Shown here: positions 1 through 7,164 of the stretch, in pieces
How the letters are laid out: the number at the start of each line of letters is the position of its first letter
Numbering within the stretch: the stretch's first letter is position 1
DNA from: Thermotogae bacterium
GTDB lineage: Bacteria > Thermotogota > Thermotogae > B3-G13
Assembly: GCA_015486095.1 (NCBI GenBank)
Contig: WFSK01000072.1
Span: forward strand, 1-12,632
Direction of reading: 5' to 3'
Length of the DNA stretch: 12,632 nt
The notes under the pieces: generated by a model
What the model saw: the letters and a program-made list of their open reading frames with translations, nothing else
What the model was told of the DNA's origin: nothing
Database searches by the model: none
Made by a program: the position numbers and the translations under genes

Positions 1-880
1 GTCTTATTCCAAGTGTTACTCTTTTATTTATAAAACCCTGTAGTTTATTCTTTAAGGTATTTGGTACGGAGATCTTTCCTTCATTTTCAAATACGAATTC
101 AAAATCACTATCTTTCATCACCTTACAGGTAAAGAAATTCATGGGAGGTGTGCCTATAAAATTGGCAACGAAGAGATTCGATGGTTTATTGTAGATCTCT
201 TCGGGAGTTCCTATCTGCTGGATCGTTCCTAATTTCAAGATGACGATCCTGTCACCCAGAGTCATAGCTTCTATCTGATCGTGTGTAACGTAGATCGAAG
301 TTGTTTTCAAGTTCATATGAAGTTCCTTTAACTCTGCCCTCATTTGAACTCTCAACCTCGCGTCTAAGTTGGAAAGAGGTTCATCGAAGAGATATACCTG
401 GGGTTGACGAACTATAGCTCTACCAAGTGCTACCCTTTGCTTCTGACCACCTGAGAGTTCTTTTGGCCTTCTATCGAATAACTCCTCTATATCAAGAATC
501 TTGGCTGCTGTTTCAACTCTCCGCTTTATCTCATCTTTTGGAAATTTCAGATTTCTGAGTCCAAAACTCATGTTTTCATAAACGTTCATATGAGGATACA
601 AGGCGTAATCCTGAAAAACCATAGCGATTCCGCGTTCTTTTGCGGGATATTTCGTTACATCCCTATTCCCTATATATACCTTTCCTTCAGTGGGTACTTC
701 GAGCCCTGCGATTATCCTTAAAGTAGTGGTCTTCCCACATCCAGACGGCCCGAGGAGGACCAAGAATTCTCCATCCTTTATATTCAATTCGAGATGATTA
801 ACCGCCACCACATCGACTTTTTTTCTCTTTTTAAAGGTCGTAAAGACCTTAGTTACTTTATCCAAAGTTACCTCAGCCAT
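1..880 (-). CDS. ABC sugar importer ATP-binding subunit (MalK/UgpC type), 3' end cut by window
   Basis: This is the ATPase that powers the sugar importer encoded just upstream. It acts as a dimer on the cytoplasmic face of the two permeases. I translated 293 residues before the window edge; the family usually has about 360-370, so the end of the C-terminal regulatory/OB-type domain is missing. Visible motifs are Walker A GPSGCGKT (44-51), Q-loop Q90, signature LSGGQ (142-146), Walker B VYLFDE (162-167, catalytic E167), a D-loop and the H-loop histidine H200. The ATG at 880 gives the family-typical MAEVTL start. A GAGGAGG sequence lies upstream, with about 13 nt between GGAGG and ATG, which is rather long. 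The start overlaps the last 8 nt of the small membrane-protein gene, so translation may be coupled. The family is well recognised. The sugar is inferred from context, and some ATPases of this type serve several importers. Confidence 0.95.
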   Translation of the reverse strand, partial: MAEVTLDKVTKVFTTFKKRKKVDVVAVNHLELNIKDGEFLVLLGPSGCGKTTTLRIIAGLEVPTEGKVYIGNRDVTKYPAKERGIAMVFQDYALYPHMNVYENMSFGLRNLKFPKDEIKRRVETAAKILDIEELFDRRPKELSGGQKQRVALGRAIVRQPQVYLFDEPLSNLDARLRVQMRAELKELHMNLKTTSIYVTHDQIEAMTLGDRIVILKLGTIQQIGTPEEIYNKPSNLFVANFIGTPPMNFFTCKVMKDSDFEFVFENEGKISVPNTLKNKLQGFINKRVTLGIR

Positions 881-1004
881 TGTGATTCTTCTTCCTCCTC
901 TTCTTCAGAATATCCAGAACTATGAAAAAAATGGGAAAGCCAAAAGCCCATATGAGGCCGGCTATTATTAAAAACAAAAATGGAAAGATCCCGCTGAAAT
1001 CCAC
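873..1004 (-). CDS. small single-pass membrane protein in the ABC importer operon, 43 aa
   Basis: This short gene fills the space between the second permease and the ATPase and is easy to miss. It reads GTG (1004) to TGA (873) and encodes 43 residues beginning MDFSGIFPFLFLIIAGLIWA. Residues 6-32 are almost entirely hydrophobic and would form one transmembrane helix, possibly a tight hairpin because of G16, G22 and P24. A basic tail, KKRRKK (34-39), follows, which by the positive-inside rule would put the C terminus in the cytoplasm. AAGGGGTGA stands 5 nt ahead of the GTG and overlaps the permease stop codon. The TGA lies inside the start region of the ATPase gene, an 8-nt overlap. The dedicated ribosome site, coupling on both sides and hydrophobic-then-basic layout argue for a real gene. 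I do not recognise the family. A role as an accessory or stabilising subunit of the transporter is only a guess. Confidence 0.7.
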   Translation of the reverse strand: MDFSGIFPFLFLIIAGLIWAFGFPIFFIVLDILKKRRKKNHNG

Positions 1005-1008
1005 AATA

Positions 1009-1935
1009 TCACCCCTTAAAGGCTCCTACGGTTATACCTTTTACGAAGTACTTCTGAAAGGCAAAGAAGATTATTATAACAGGTATGGCGGCGAGCGCTG
1101 CTCCTGCAAATGACCTTCCATATGCCTCAACACCTGGTGGAATTCCCATAGCTCCTGCTCCCATCATTCCAGTTAAGCCAACTTGTATCGTGAACATATC
1201 AGATGAATTGGTGACCAGATATGGCCAGAAGTAACTATTCCATCCTCCTACGAAACCTGTGATTCCCATCAAGGCTAATATTGGCTTTGAGAGTGGTAAC
1301 ACTATCTTCCAGAATATCTTAAATTCTCCAGCGGCATCTATCCTTGCGGCATCTATGAGGCTGGAAGGCAACGTTTGAATACTCTGTTTGAATAAAAACA
1401 CTCCTCCTACGCCTGCAAAACCTGGGAAAAGCAACGCCCAATAAGTGTTTATCCAGTGAAAATCGAACATCATTTTGTATAAGGGTATGAGTGGAACGAA
1501 TAACGGTACCGTCATAGTAGCAATTATAGTCCAGAAGATCGTTTGTCTTCCAGGATATCTGAGTTTTGCAAGAGAGTAACCCGCCATAGAATCGAATATT
1601 AGATTACTCAAGGTTGGAATAAGAGCCACGAGAAGGCTGTTGAGAAACCACCTTTGCCAGGGTCTCCTTTGTATCCAGAATGGTGCATTCAACTGGAAAA
1701 AATCTACGTAGTTCCGAAGTGTAGGGGGATTAGGGAACCATCTTATATCACTCATAGTGAAAGAAGGCCCTATCCACATAAAGGAAGAAACGAACATCCA
1801 GTACATTGGGAACAGAGATATTATACCCCAGATGATCACTATGAGCAAAAAGATTCCGCTGATTACCCTTCTTATCAATCTTGTTCTTTTCAATCTTTTT
1901 AAAAACTCTTCTTCCGAAATCTCCTTCTTATCCAT
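1009..1935 (-). CDS. ABC sugar importer permease, MalG/UgpE type
   Basis: This is the second membrane subunit of the importer. The 308-residue protein has a charged cytoplasmic N terminus, a first membrane helix at about 23-45, a periplasmic stretch (about 52-95) and then further helices. The cytoplasmic EAA loop that contacts the ATPase is DAARIDAAG (195-203) followed by KIVLPLSKP (210-218). The usual DGA of this motif reads DAA here. The protein ends in GAFKG; a short Gly-Ala-Val-Lys-Gly-type tail is common in this subunit. I chose ATG at 1935 because AAGGTGA sits about 6 nt ahead of it. A possible GTG start at 1944 lies inside that ribosome site. The first permease gene ends 10 nt upstream (TAA at 1946-1948), and the small membrane-protein gene begins 4 nt beyond the stop. 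Confidence 0.95.
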   Translation of the reverse strand: MDKKEISEEEFLKRLKRTRLIRRVISGIFLLIVIIWGIISLFPMYWMFVSSFMWIGPSFTMSDIRWFPNPPTLRNYVDFFQLNAPFWIQRRPWQRWFLNSLLVALIPTLSNLIFDSMAGYSLAKLRYPGRQTIFWTIIATMTVPLFVPLIPLYKMMFDFHWINTYWALLFPGFAGVGGVFLFKQSIQTLPSSLIDAARIDAAGEFKIFWKIVLPLSKPILALMGITGFVGGWNSYFWPYLVTNSSDMFTIQVGLTGMMGAGAMGIPPGVEAYGRSFAGAALAAIPVIIIFFAFQKYFVKGITVGAFKG

Positions 1936-1945
1936 AGAAATCACC

Positions 1946-2845
1946 TTAATATTCCACTTCGCTACCCATTATCTTGAAATTCAAAAGTGAAACGGCTATC
2001 ACGATCAACATCAACAAGACGGACATGGTTGCGGCTACTCCATATTCTCCGAACTGATAGAATGTTACATATATCCTGTAGTTTAAAAACTCAGTTGCCT
2101 TCATAGGACCTCCATGAGTTATGAAAAAAGCTCCCCCAAATGCTTGAAAGGAACCTATAACACTTATTATGAGTACGTATAAAGTGGTTGGTTTCAACAA
2201 TGGCCATGTTATTTTCCAGAACCTTCTCCATGAAGATGCGGCATCGATCTCAGCTGCCTCATACAGACTTTTAGGGATCCTATCGAGAGCCGCAGAATAT
2301 AAAAGTATGTTGAATCCATGAGATGATAGCCAGTTCATAATGATGAGGGTTAAAAGTGCTTCGGATGTACTCGAATACCATAATTGTGTTGGAAGTCCTA
2401 AAAGAGAGAGCAACCAGTTCATAAAACCTGCCATGGGATCGAAGATCCATTTCAAAGTCATAGCCATGATCACTGCACTTACAACTCCGGGTAGATAAAA
2501 GGCTGCCTTGAAGAAATCTCTGATACTTCTCCGAAAGTGAGCCAGTAGCAGAGATATGGTAAGTGGAATTATGATCCCCATAGGAACTACCCCTAGAGTG
2601 TACACGGCACTTACTTTCACTGAATGCCACCAATCGGGGTCAGTCAATACATTTATGTAATTCTTGAAACCTATGAAGTGAGGATTGGAGATGTTCTGAA
2701 GGCGTATGTCCTGAAAACTGTAGATCACTCCCTTTATCATAGGGTAAAAGAGGAAGAGTGTAGACCACGCAAGATCAACTGCCAAAAAGACGTATGCCCA
2801 AAACCATTCGTTGTATACGTAATTCCTTTTTATAAGCTTAAACAT
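1946..2845 (-). CDS. ABC sugar importer permease, MalF/UgpA type
   Basis: This is the first membrane subunit of the importer, 299 residues with about six membrane helices (about 16-36, 78-102, 113-135, 163-185, 222-242 and 270-290). The ATPase-contact loop is EAAEIDAASSW (196-206) followed by KITWPLLKP (211-219). As in the partner permease, the glycine of the usual DGA is alanine. An in-frame GTG at 2902 would add 19 residues (SGEGNPFPP...), but those codons lie in a strong hairpin and read like non-coding sequence. The ATG at 2845 has CAGGGTG 7 nt upstream and gives the usual short basic N terminus MFKLIKR, so I place the start there. The gap to the binding-protein stop codon is 63 nt and contains the hairpin at 2872-2896. 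Confidence 0.94.
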   Translation of the reverse strand: MFKLIKRNYVYNEWFWAYVFLAVDLAWSTLFLFYPMIKGVIYSFQDIRLQNISNPHFIGFKNYINVLTDPDWWHSVKVSAVYTLGVVPMGIIIPLTISLLLAHFRRSIRDFFKAAFYLPGVVSAVIMAMTLKWIFDPMAGFMNWLLSLLGLPTQLWYSSTSEALLTLIIMNWLSSHGFNILLYSAALDRIPKSLYEAAEIDAASSWRRFWKITWPLLKPTTLYVLIISVIGSFQAFGGAFFITHGGPMKATEFLNYRIYVTFYQFGEYGVAATMSVLLMLIVIAVSLLNFKIMGSEVEY

Positions 2846-2871
2846 GATAATGCACCCTGTAAAAGAGATTC

Positions 2872-2896
2872 GGGGAGGGAAAGGATTCCCCTCCCC
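2872..2896 (-). promoter_or_regulatory. strong intercistronic hairpin between binding-protein and permease genes
   Basis: On the minus strand, GGGGAGGG pairs perfectly with CCCTCCCC. A G-T and two A-T pairs extend the stem to 11 bp, closing on a TCC loop. The hairpin starts 12 nt after the binding-protein stop codon. No clean run of U follows (GAATCTCTTTTA), so it is not a standard intrinsic terminator. Hairpins at this position in importer operons, such as malE-malF, are known to protect the binding-protein mRNA or reduce downstream transcription, giving more binding protein than permease. That role here is inferred. The structure itself is directly visible. Confidence 0.8.
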
Positions 2897-2908
2897 ACTC
2901 ACCCTTGA

Positions 2909-4441
2909 TCATTTGAACATCTTGCTTTCCTCTTGTTCTTCTTTAATCAACTTATTGATGCTATTTGTAATATCTCGAAGTTTATCTTTATTCACTCGTG
3001 GATATGGGAGTTTTTCTGCAGCGACTTTTACCTCGTTAAACGCCTCATCTGCAGTGAGTTTTCCAGCGATCATTCCTTCAAGGGCAGGTATGAAAGAATC
3101 ATGGAACCATTTACCCTTCGCCTCTCTGAACGCCTTCGTAAAGGCAACACAGGCATATTGAGATAACGAAGGAAGGGCGTTGTTTCTCATATCATTTAAC
3201 CAATATCTGACGCTTGGATCATTGGTATCATAAAGGTTGGCGGCCATCGCATATCTTGTTGCGAACAATCTTCTATCTGGGCTCATAAAACCTTCTGCGG
3301 CAAGGATGGGTTGAAATACTATGTTGGTTATGAAATCACAAAATTCCATCACGTGTTTTGTATGTTCATCCCCTTTGTAAGGATTTTGTTTGAAGTTGTA
3401 GAATCCATAAACTGCTAATCCCGGTCTAATTGGTCCATGACCTGGTTCGTTGAGGTAAGGCATGGGAACTATCCCGGCATGTATAACCTTTCCCTTTATT
3501 TGACCTTCAAGGACCATCCTGTTGTGTTCTTTTACAGTGGAAAGGTAATCCGGCCCATTTGCTACGAAGGCGAGTTCTCCCCTGAGAAATGCATCCGATG
3601 CATCACCCATGGACTTAGATACAGCAGCGGCAGGGGCATACTTGTATTTGTGGACCAAATCGTAAAGATATTGGAATGCCCGATGTAAGAGTTCTGGATC
3701 TTTGAGTTTGCCGGTCTTAGTATCGAAGAAGTAATCGAGTGTCCACTGTTCTAAAAGGGGTCTTTTCTTACTAAGATACACAGGGAAGATACCGATCCTC
3801 ATGTGATCTGAGTTTACAGGATAAAACAACCATCTGTCGGGTTTTCCGTCTCCGTTAAGGTCTTTTACAACTTTACTTCCCAATTCCAGAAACTGTTTTA
3901 TAGTCCAACCATTTTTTCTTATTTTGTTGGGATCGAAGCCGGCTTCTCTGAGTATATCCTCATTGGCTATCATAGTAGAAATGCCACCTATGTACAGATG
4001 CCATGGCCATACCACGATTCCTCTTCCAGGGATCGATACGGAACCTATCACTGCGGCTCCCATTCCCAATCTTTCATCCTTTGTAAAGTATTTATCCGGT
4101 ATCGTCAGTGAGTCCGCACTCGCCAATCCTGCGCCTCTACCTGGAACAAACAGATAATTGGCATTGCCATAGGCAACATCTGGTCCTTGCCTTGCACCGA
4201 GCATCGTTCCAAGCTTCTTGATGTAGTCTCCCCAACTTCCTCCACTGATCCATTTGATCTTTACACCTGGATGGGTCTGTTCGAAGAGATTGAAGACCTG
4301 CCCGAGATAAGCGCCAAACGGCGTGTTAGGTCTGAAGGGTAGAAGGGCTGTTATCGTATCGGTACTCGCAACAGCCAAAGCCGAACTCATGATCATCAAT
4401 GCCAAGAGTAAGGTTATAACGATAGCCAAACTCCTTTTCAT
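2909..4441 (-). CDS. ABC importer extracellular sugar-binding protein (family 1, COG1653-like)
   Basis: This protein captures the substrate outside the membrane and delivers it to the permeases. It has 510 residues, longer than the usual 400-450, which suits an oligosaccharide or bulky ligand. The N terminus is a classical signal peptide: MKRS, then a hydrophobic core (5-18), then AxA-type sites with cleavage likely after A23 or A25. No cysteine follows, so it is not a lipoprotein; unlipidated sugar-binding proteins are usual in Thermotogota. The family-like opening TDTITALLPFRP leads to FNLFEQTHPGVKIKW. A calcium-loop-like DLNGDGKPD lies at 194-202. ATG at 4441 is preceded by AAAGGAGATG, with about 11 nt between GGAG and ATG. 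The neighbours are the alpha-mannosidase gene upstream and the permease genes downstream. The ligand cannot be read from the sequence. Confidence 0.93.
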   Translation of the reverse strand: MKRSLAIVITLLLALMIMSSALAVASTDTITALLPFRPNTPFGAYLGQVFNLFEQTHPGVKIKWISGGSWGDYIKKLGTMLGARQGPDVAYGNANYLFVPGRGAGLASADSLTIPDKYFTKDERLGMGAAVIGSVSIPGRGIVVWPWHLYIGGISTMIANEDILREAGFDPNKIRKNGWTIKQFLELGSKVVKDLNGDGKPDRWLFYPVNSDHMRIGIFPVYLSKKRPLLEQWTLDYFFDTKTGKLKDPELLHRAFQYLYDLVHKYKYAPAAAVSKSMGDASDAFLRGELAFVANGPDYLSTVKEHNRMVLEGQIKGKVIHAGIVPMPYLNEPGHGPIRPGLAVYGFYNFKQNPYKGDEHTKHVMEFCDFITNIVFQPILAAEGFMSPDRRLFATRYAMAANLYDTNDPSVRYWLNDMRNNALPSLSQYACVAFTKAFREAKGKWFHDSFIPALEGMIAGKLTADEAFNEVKVAAEKLPYPRVNKDKLRDITNSINKLIKEEQEESKMFK

Positions 4442-4510
4442 GGTAAAACCATCTCCTTTTTTAATATTTTTCTTTGTCCATCTGAGTCCCTGTTTTCACC
4501 CAATACGAAC

Positions 4511-4518
4511 CACCTCCT
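4511..4518 (-). promoter_or_regulatory. strong Shine-Dalgarno sequence without an obvious gene
   Basis: AGGAGGTG lies 3 nt after the alpha-mannosidase stop codon and about 70 nt before the binding-protein ATG, which has its own ribosome site. Two short reading frames could use it. One starts at TTG 4503 and gives 21 polar residues, ending in a TGA that overlaps the binding-protein ATG (stop at 4438-4440). The other starts at GTG 4499 and gives 12 residues (stop at 4461-4463). Either could be a coupling or leader peptide, or the site could simply be a ribosome standby site. The match to the anti-Shine-Dalgarno is visible; its use is not established. Confidence 0.4.
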
Positions 4519-4521
4519 CGT

Positions 4522-7164
4522 TTATTTTTGGGGCCCCAGGATCAAAGTTATTACTTTGCGTTTTGGAATCCTGATGCTCAAAAGATCATCTTGAACGGGA
4601 ACATCTTCCAATGGTTTTTCGCTAAGTGTAGCGATCGATGCCCTTTTGAAGATGGGATCGAGTTTTAAAGAGATATTGATCTCTTTGTCCAATATGTTGA
4701 AAAATCTTATTATTATTTCATCATCTGTTTCTGCCTTTTTAACGGAACTTAAGATAATCTCAGGCTCACTCCATTTGAGAAGTGAAAACTCTTTCGGAGA
4801 GTTCGGGGACGGATTCAGTATTTCTTGGACGTATATGGGATTCATGAATGCTTCCGAATACCTAAATATCTTTTCTTTATTTCTAGATGGTATTATCCTT
4901 ATATTCGCTTCGATGTCTCTTAAACATTGAGCATCTGGTGTAGGAAACGCGGGAAGAGAATACCTCGATCTTACGGGAAGAATATCTTTTCCCAGAACAC
5001 CGATCGCTCGGACTAAGGTTAACTCCAACACAGAATGATCACTTACAACGCTGTACTCATACTCGGTCAGATCGAGTGTTGAGATGGCGTATCCATATTT
5101 ACCATCATCTACGATGAGCAACTTTTGAAATGGATGGAAATTAACTTCCGATTCTCTATAGCCATCCTGTTGAATTTGCCTTTTTTGATCCTCTAAGGTT
5201 AGTAATTTGTATCCTCTTTCGATCGATCCAAAAGGTTCCCCTGCCTCGATCCTATCGGGAAAAGCCCTGCATCTGAAAAGTACTCTTAATCTGTGATCCT
5301 TTATGATGTTTTCAAATGAGATCTTCATATCAACGAATTCGGAATCCTTGTAAATGGTAAATGACATTTCTACATGTTGCCTTCTTTTCTCTGTACGAAG
5401 TGCTTTTTCACAATCCGTAAGAGATTCAGGAAGAATCATATATCCATAAACGGTTAACTTCGCGAAGAATGGCCTCCGATCTTCTACCTTAACCTGTTCG
5501 ACATTGAGTGGTCCTATCACCCTTTCTCGATCTTCGGATGGAGAAAATGTATATTCATCTCCGGCATCTCCATCGTCCCTAAATATGCCTGTTTCTATCG
5601 TAAAATCAGTTCTCAAATTTCTAATAACGATCACATTGTCTTCTCTCACATAAACTTCAACGTTATCATTGAAGATCCTGGTATATCCGATATCTAATTT
5701 TACATTTTCCCTTCTCCATATGCTTTTATCTTCTATCTTGAATACTTTGAAACCAAGTGGAGGGATATCTTCTACATCCAGAACAGCCTTTACAAGGAAG
5801 AAATCCACGAATTCTACTTCTTCATTCTCGACGTAATCCTGAATTTTCTCTATACTGAGGATTCTCGCCGATATTTCTTGTCCATCTCTCGATACCAGGG
5901 TAAGATCTTTCAGGGGTTTTCTCACCTTGAAACTCGCTTCTACTATTCCAGAAAAGTAAAATGGATTGGGATTGAAGATCATAACACTATCCACTTCTAT
6001 ATCCTCTTTATATACGATTCTCGATCTAAATATTTCTTTCAGCGCCTCTCTTAAAAGTTCATCGGAGCGTTCTTCAACCCACCTCAACCTAACTTCAACG
6101 TCTTTATGTACGGCATCGGAACCACATCCAGATATGCTATCGTGCGGATGGCATAAGAGGAGGGTTTTCCATGTATCGCGTAGCAATTCGCTGGGATACT
6201 CATTACCCAGAAGGTAACTTATAGTGAGAATGGGCTCGACGACTCTTTCAAGGAAGTTAGAGACATGAAGGTTCTTCTTTTTTATATAAACTCTTGAAGA
6301 ATAGACACCCGTCAGGAGGGGAGCGTATTTAGGGTTCCTGAACTCTCCTTCATAATCTGGTGTGTCATCAGGTAGGTTTTCTTCGAGTGCTCTCATGAAT
6401 CTCTCTAAATTAGATAATTCGATTCTAACTCCTGGAATAACCATCCTTTCTATAACATCAGCAAGATATTCCTTAGGATAGGTAAAATCTGCGCCATCCA
6501 TCAATAGAAAAACTCCACTTGAATTCCTGTATCTTTGTGCTTCGAGTAAACCGATGAGTCTTTGGACGGATGCCTTTACATCGGTGTTTATGATCTCTTC
6601 ACCGGTATATCCTTTTCTCAAACAGTAAGTGAGGACTCTGGAGCCATCTGGAGAATGCCACCAGAACACATCCCTTTCCATCTCATCTCCTACGCCCCTG
6701 TGTATTATTGCGTAGTTTATTCCAAAATCTTTCAATATTTGAGGCATATTTTCCATCTGTCCGAATTCATCGGGTATATAGCCTACTTCCATGGAGTGTC
6801 CCAGATCTCTTGCCATCGCAGTCCCTATGAGAAGGTTTCTAACGATAGATTCTCCCGTCACAACGAATTCATCCGCTTGAACGAACCATGGTCCAACGAA
6901 GAGTTTTTTCTGTGTGATGAGCATCCTCATCCTGTTTTTTTCCCCTGGATAAACGGCGAGAAAGTCATCGATCCAGTTAGTATGCCCATCAAAGGTAAAT
7001 TGCTTTCTTTCATCGTTTTCGAGTTCACTTAATATGTGATGAACGATCTTGCAGAGTCTCACTTTAGAGGGGTAATAAGGCTTGTACCATTCTCTATCCC
7101 AATGTAGGTGGGGAACGACGTATGCGATATTCAACGTATCCTTCCTTTCGGGTGTGGATATCAT
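4522..7164 (-). CDS. GH38 alpha-mannosidase, bacterial MngB-like group
   Basis: This is a zinc-dependent retaining glycosidase that removes alpha-linked mannose. It has 880 residues and no signal peptide, so it acts in the cytoplasm on imported substrate. The catalytic N-terminal domain (about 11-280) opens with HLHWDREW (19-26); H21 and D23 match zinc ligands of the family. D132 in PDEFG is the expected nucleophile and also a zinc ligand. HPHDSISGCG (339-348) supplies the remaining zinc-binding histidine, H341. A helical middle domain (about 285-370) and beta-rich C-terminal domains follow. The HxHWDREW and HPHDSI forms resemble bacterial enzymes such as MngB (2-O-mannosylglycerate hydrolase) more than lysosomal types, but specificity cannot be assigned. 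The ATG at 7164 overlaps the regulator stop codon (ATGA), and GGGGAG lies about 10 nt upstream. Length and motifs are intact. Confidence 0.95.
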   Translation of the reverse strand: MISTPERKDTLNIAYVVPHLHWDREWYKPYYPSKVRLCKIVHHILSELENDERKQFTFDGHTNWIDDFLAVYPGEKNRMRMLITQKKLFVGPWFVQADEFVVTGESIVRNLLIGTAMARDLGHSMEVGYIPDEFGQMENMPQILKDFGINYAIIHRGVGDEMERDVFWWHSPDGSRVLTYCLRKGYTGEEIINTDVKASVQRLIGLLEAQRYRNSSGVFLLMDGADFTYPKEYLADVIERMVIPGVRIELSNLERFMRALEENLPDDTPDYEGEFRNPKYAPLLTGVYSSRVYIKKKNLHVSNFLERVVEPILTISYLLGNEYPSELLRDTWKTLLLCHPHDSISGCGSDAVHKDVEVRLRWVEERSDELLREALKEIFRSRIVYKEDIEVDSVMIFNPNPFYFSGIVEASFKVRKPLKDLTLVSRDGQEISARILSIEKIQDYVENEEVEFVDFFLVKAVLDVEDIPPLGFKVFKIEDKSIWRRENVKLDIGYTRIFNDNVEVYVREDNVIVIRNLRTDFTIETGIFRDDGDAGDEYTFSPSEDRERVIGPLNVEQVKVEDRRPFFAKLTVYGYMILPESLTDCEKALRTEKRRQHVEMSFTIYKDSEFVDMKISFENIIKDHRLRVLFRCRAFPDRIEAGEPFGSIERGYKLLTLEDQKRQIQQDGYRESEVNFHPFQKLLIVDDGKYGYAISTLDLTEYEYSVVSDHSVLELTLVRAIGVLGKDILPVRSRYSLPAFPTPDAQCLRDIEANIRIIPSRNKEKIFRYSEAFMNPIYVQEILNPSPNSPKEFSLLKWSEPEIILSSVKKAETDDEIIIRFFNILDKEINISLKLDPIFKRASIATLSEKPLEDVPVQDDLLSIRIPKRKVITLILGPQK

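Noticed and set aside
1936..1944. GTG at 1944 as start of the second permease gene
   Set aside because: The GTG is part of the AAGGTGA ribosome site that serves the ATG at 1935.
2846..2902. GTG at 2902 as start of the first permease gene
   Set aside because: It would place the start of the gene across the strong hairpin and add a 19-residue extension unlike the family. The ATG at 2845 has a well-spaced ribosome site.
4528..4540. GGGGCCCC palindrome at the end of the mannosidase gene
   Set aside because: It encodes the final Leu-Gly-Pro residues, has no loop to form a useful hairpin, and an 8-bp palindrome is expected by chance.
6562..7032. 156-codon plus-strand frame inside the mannosidase gene
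   Set aside because: It is an antisense shadow of a conserved catalytic domain with no family features and no good ribosome site.
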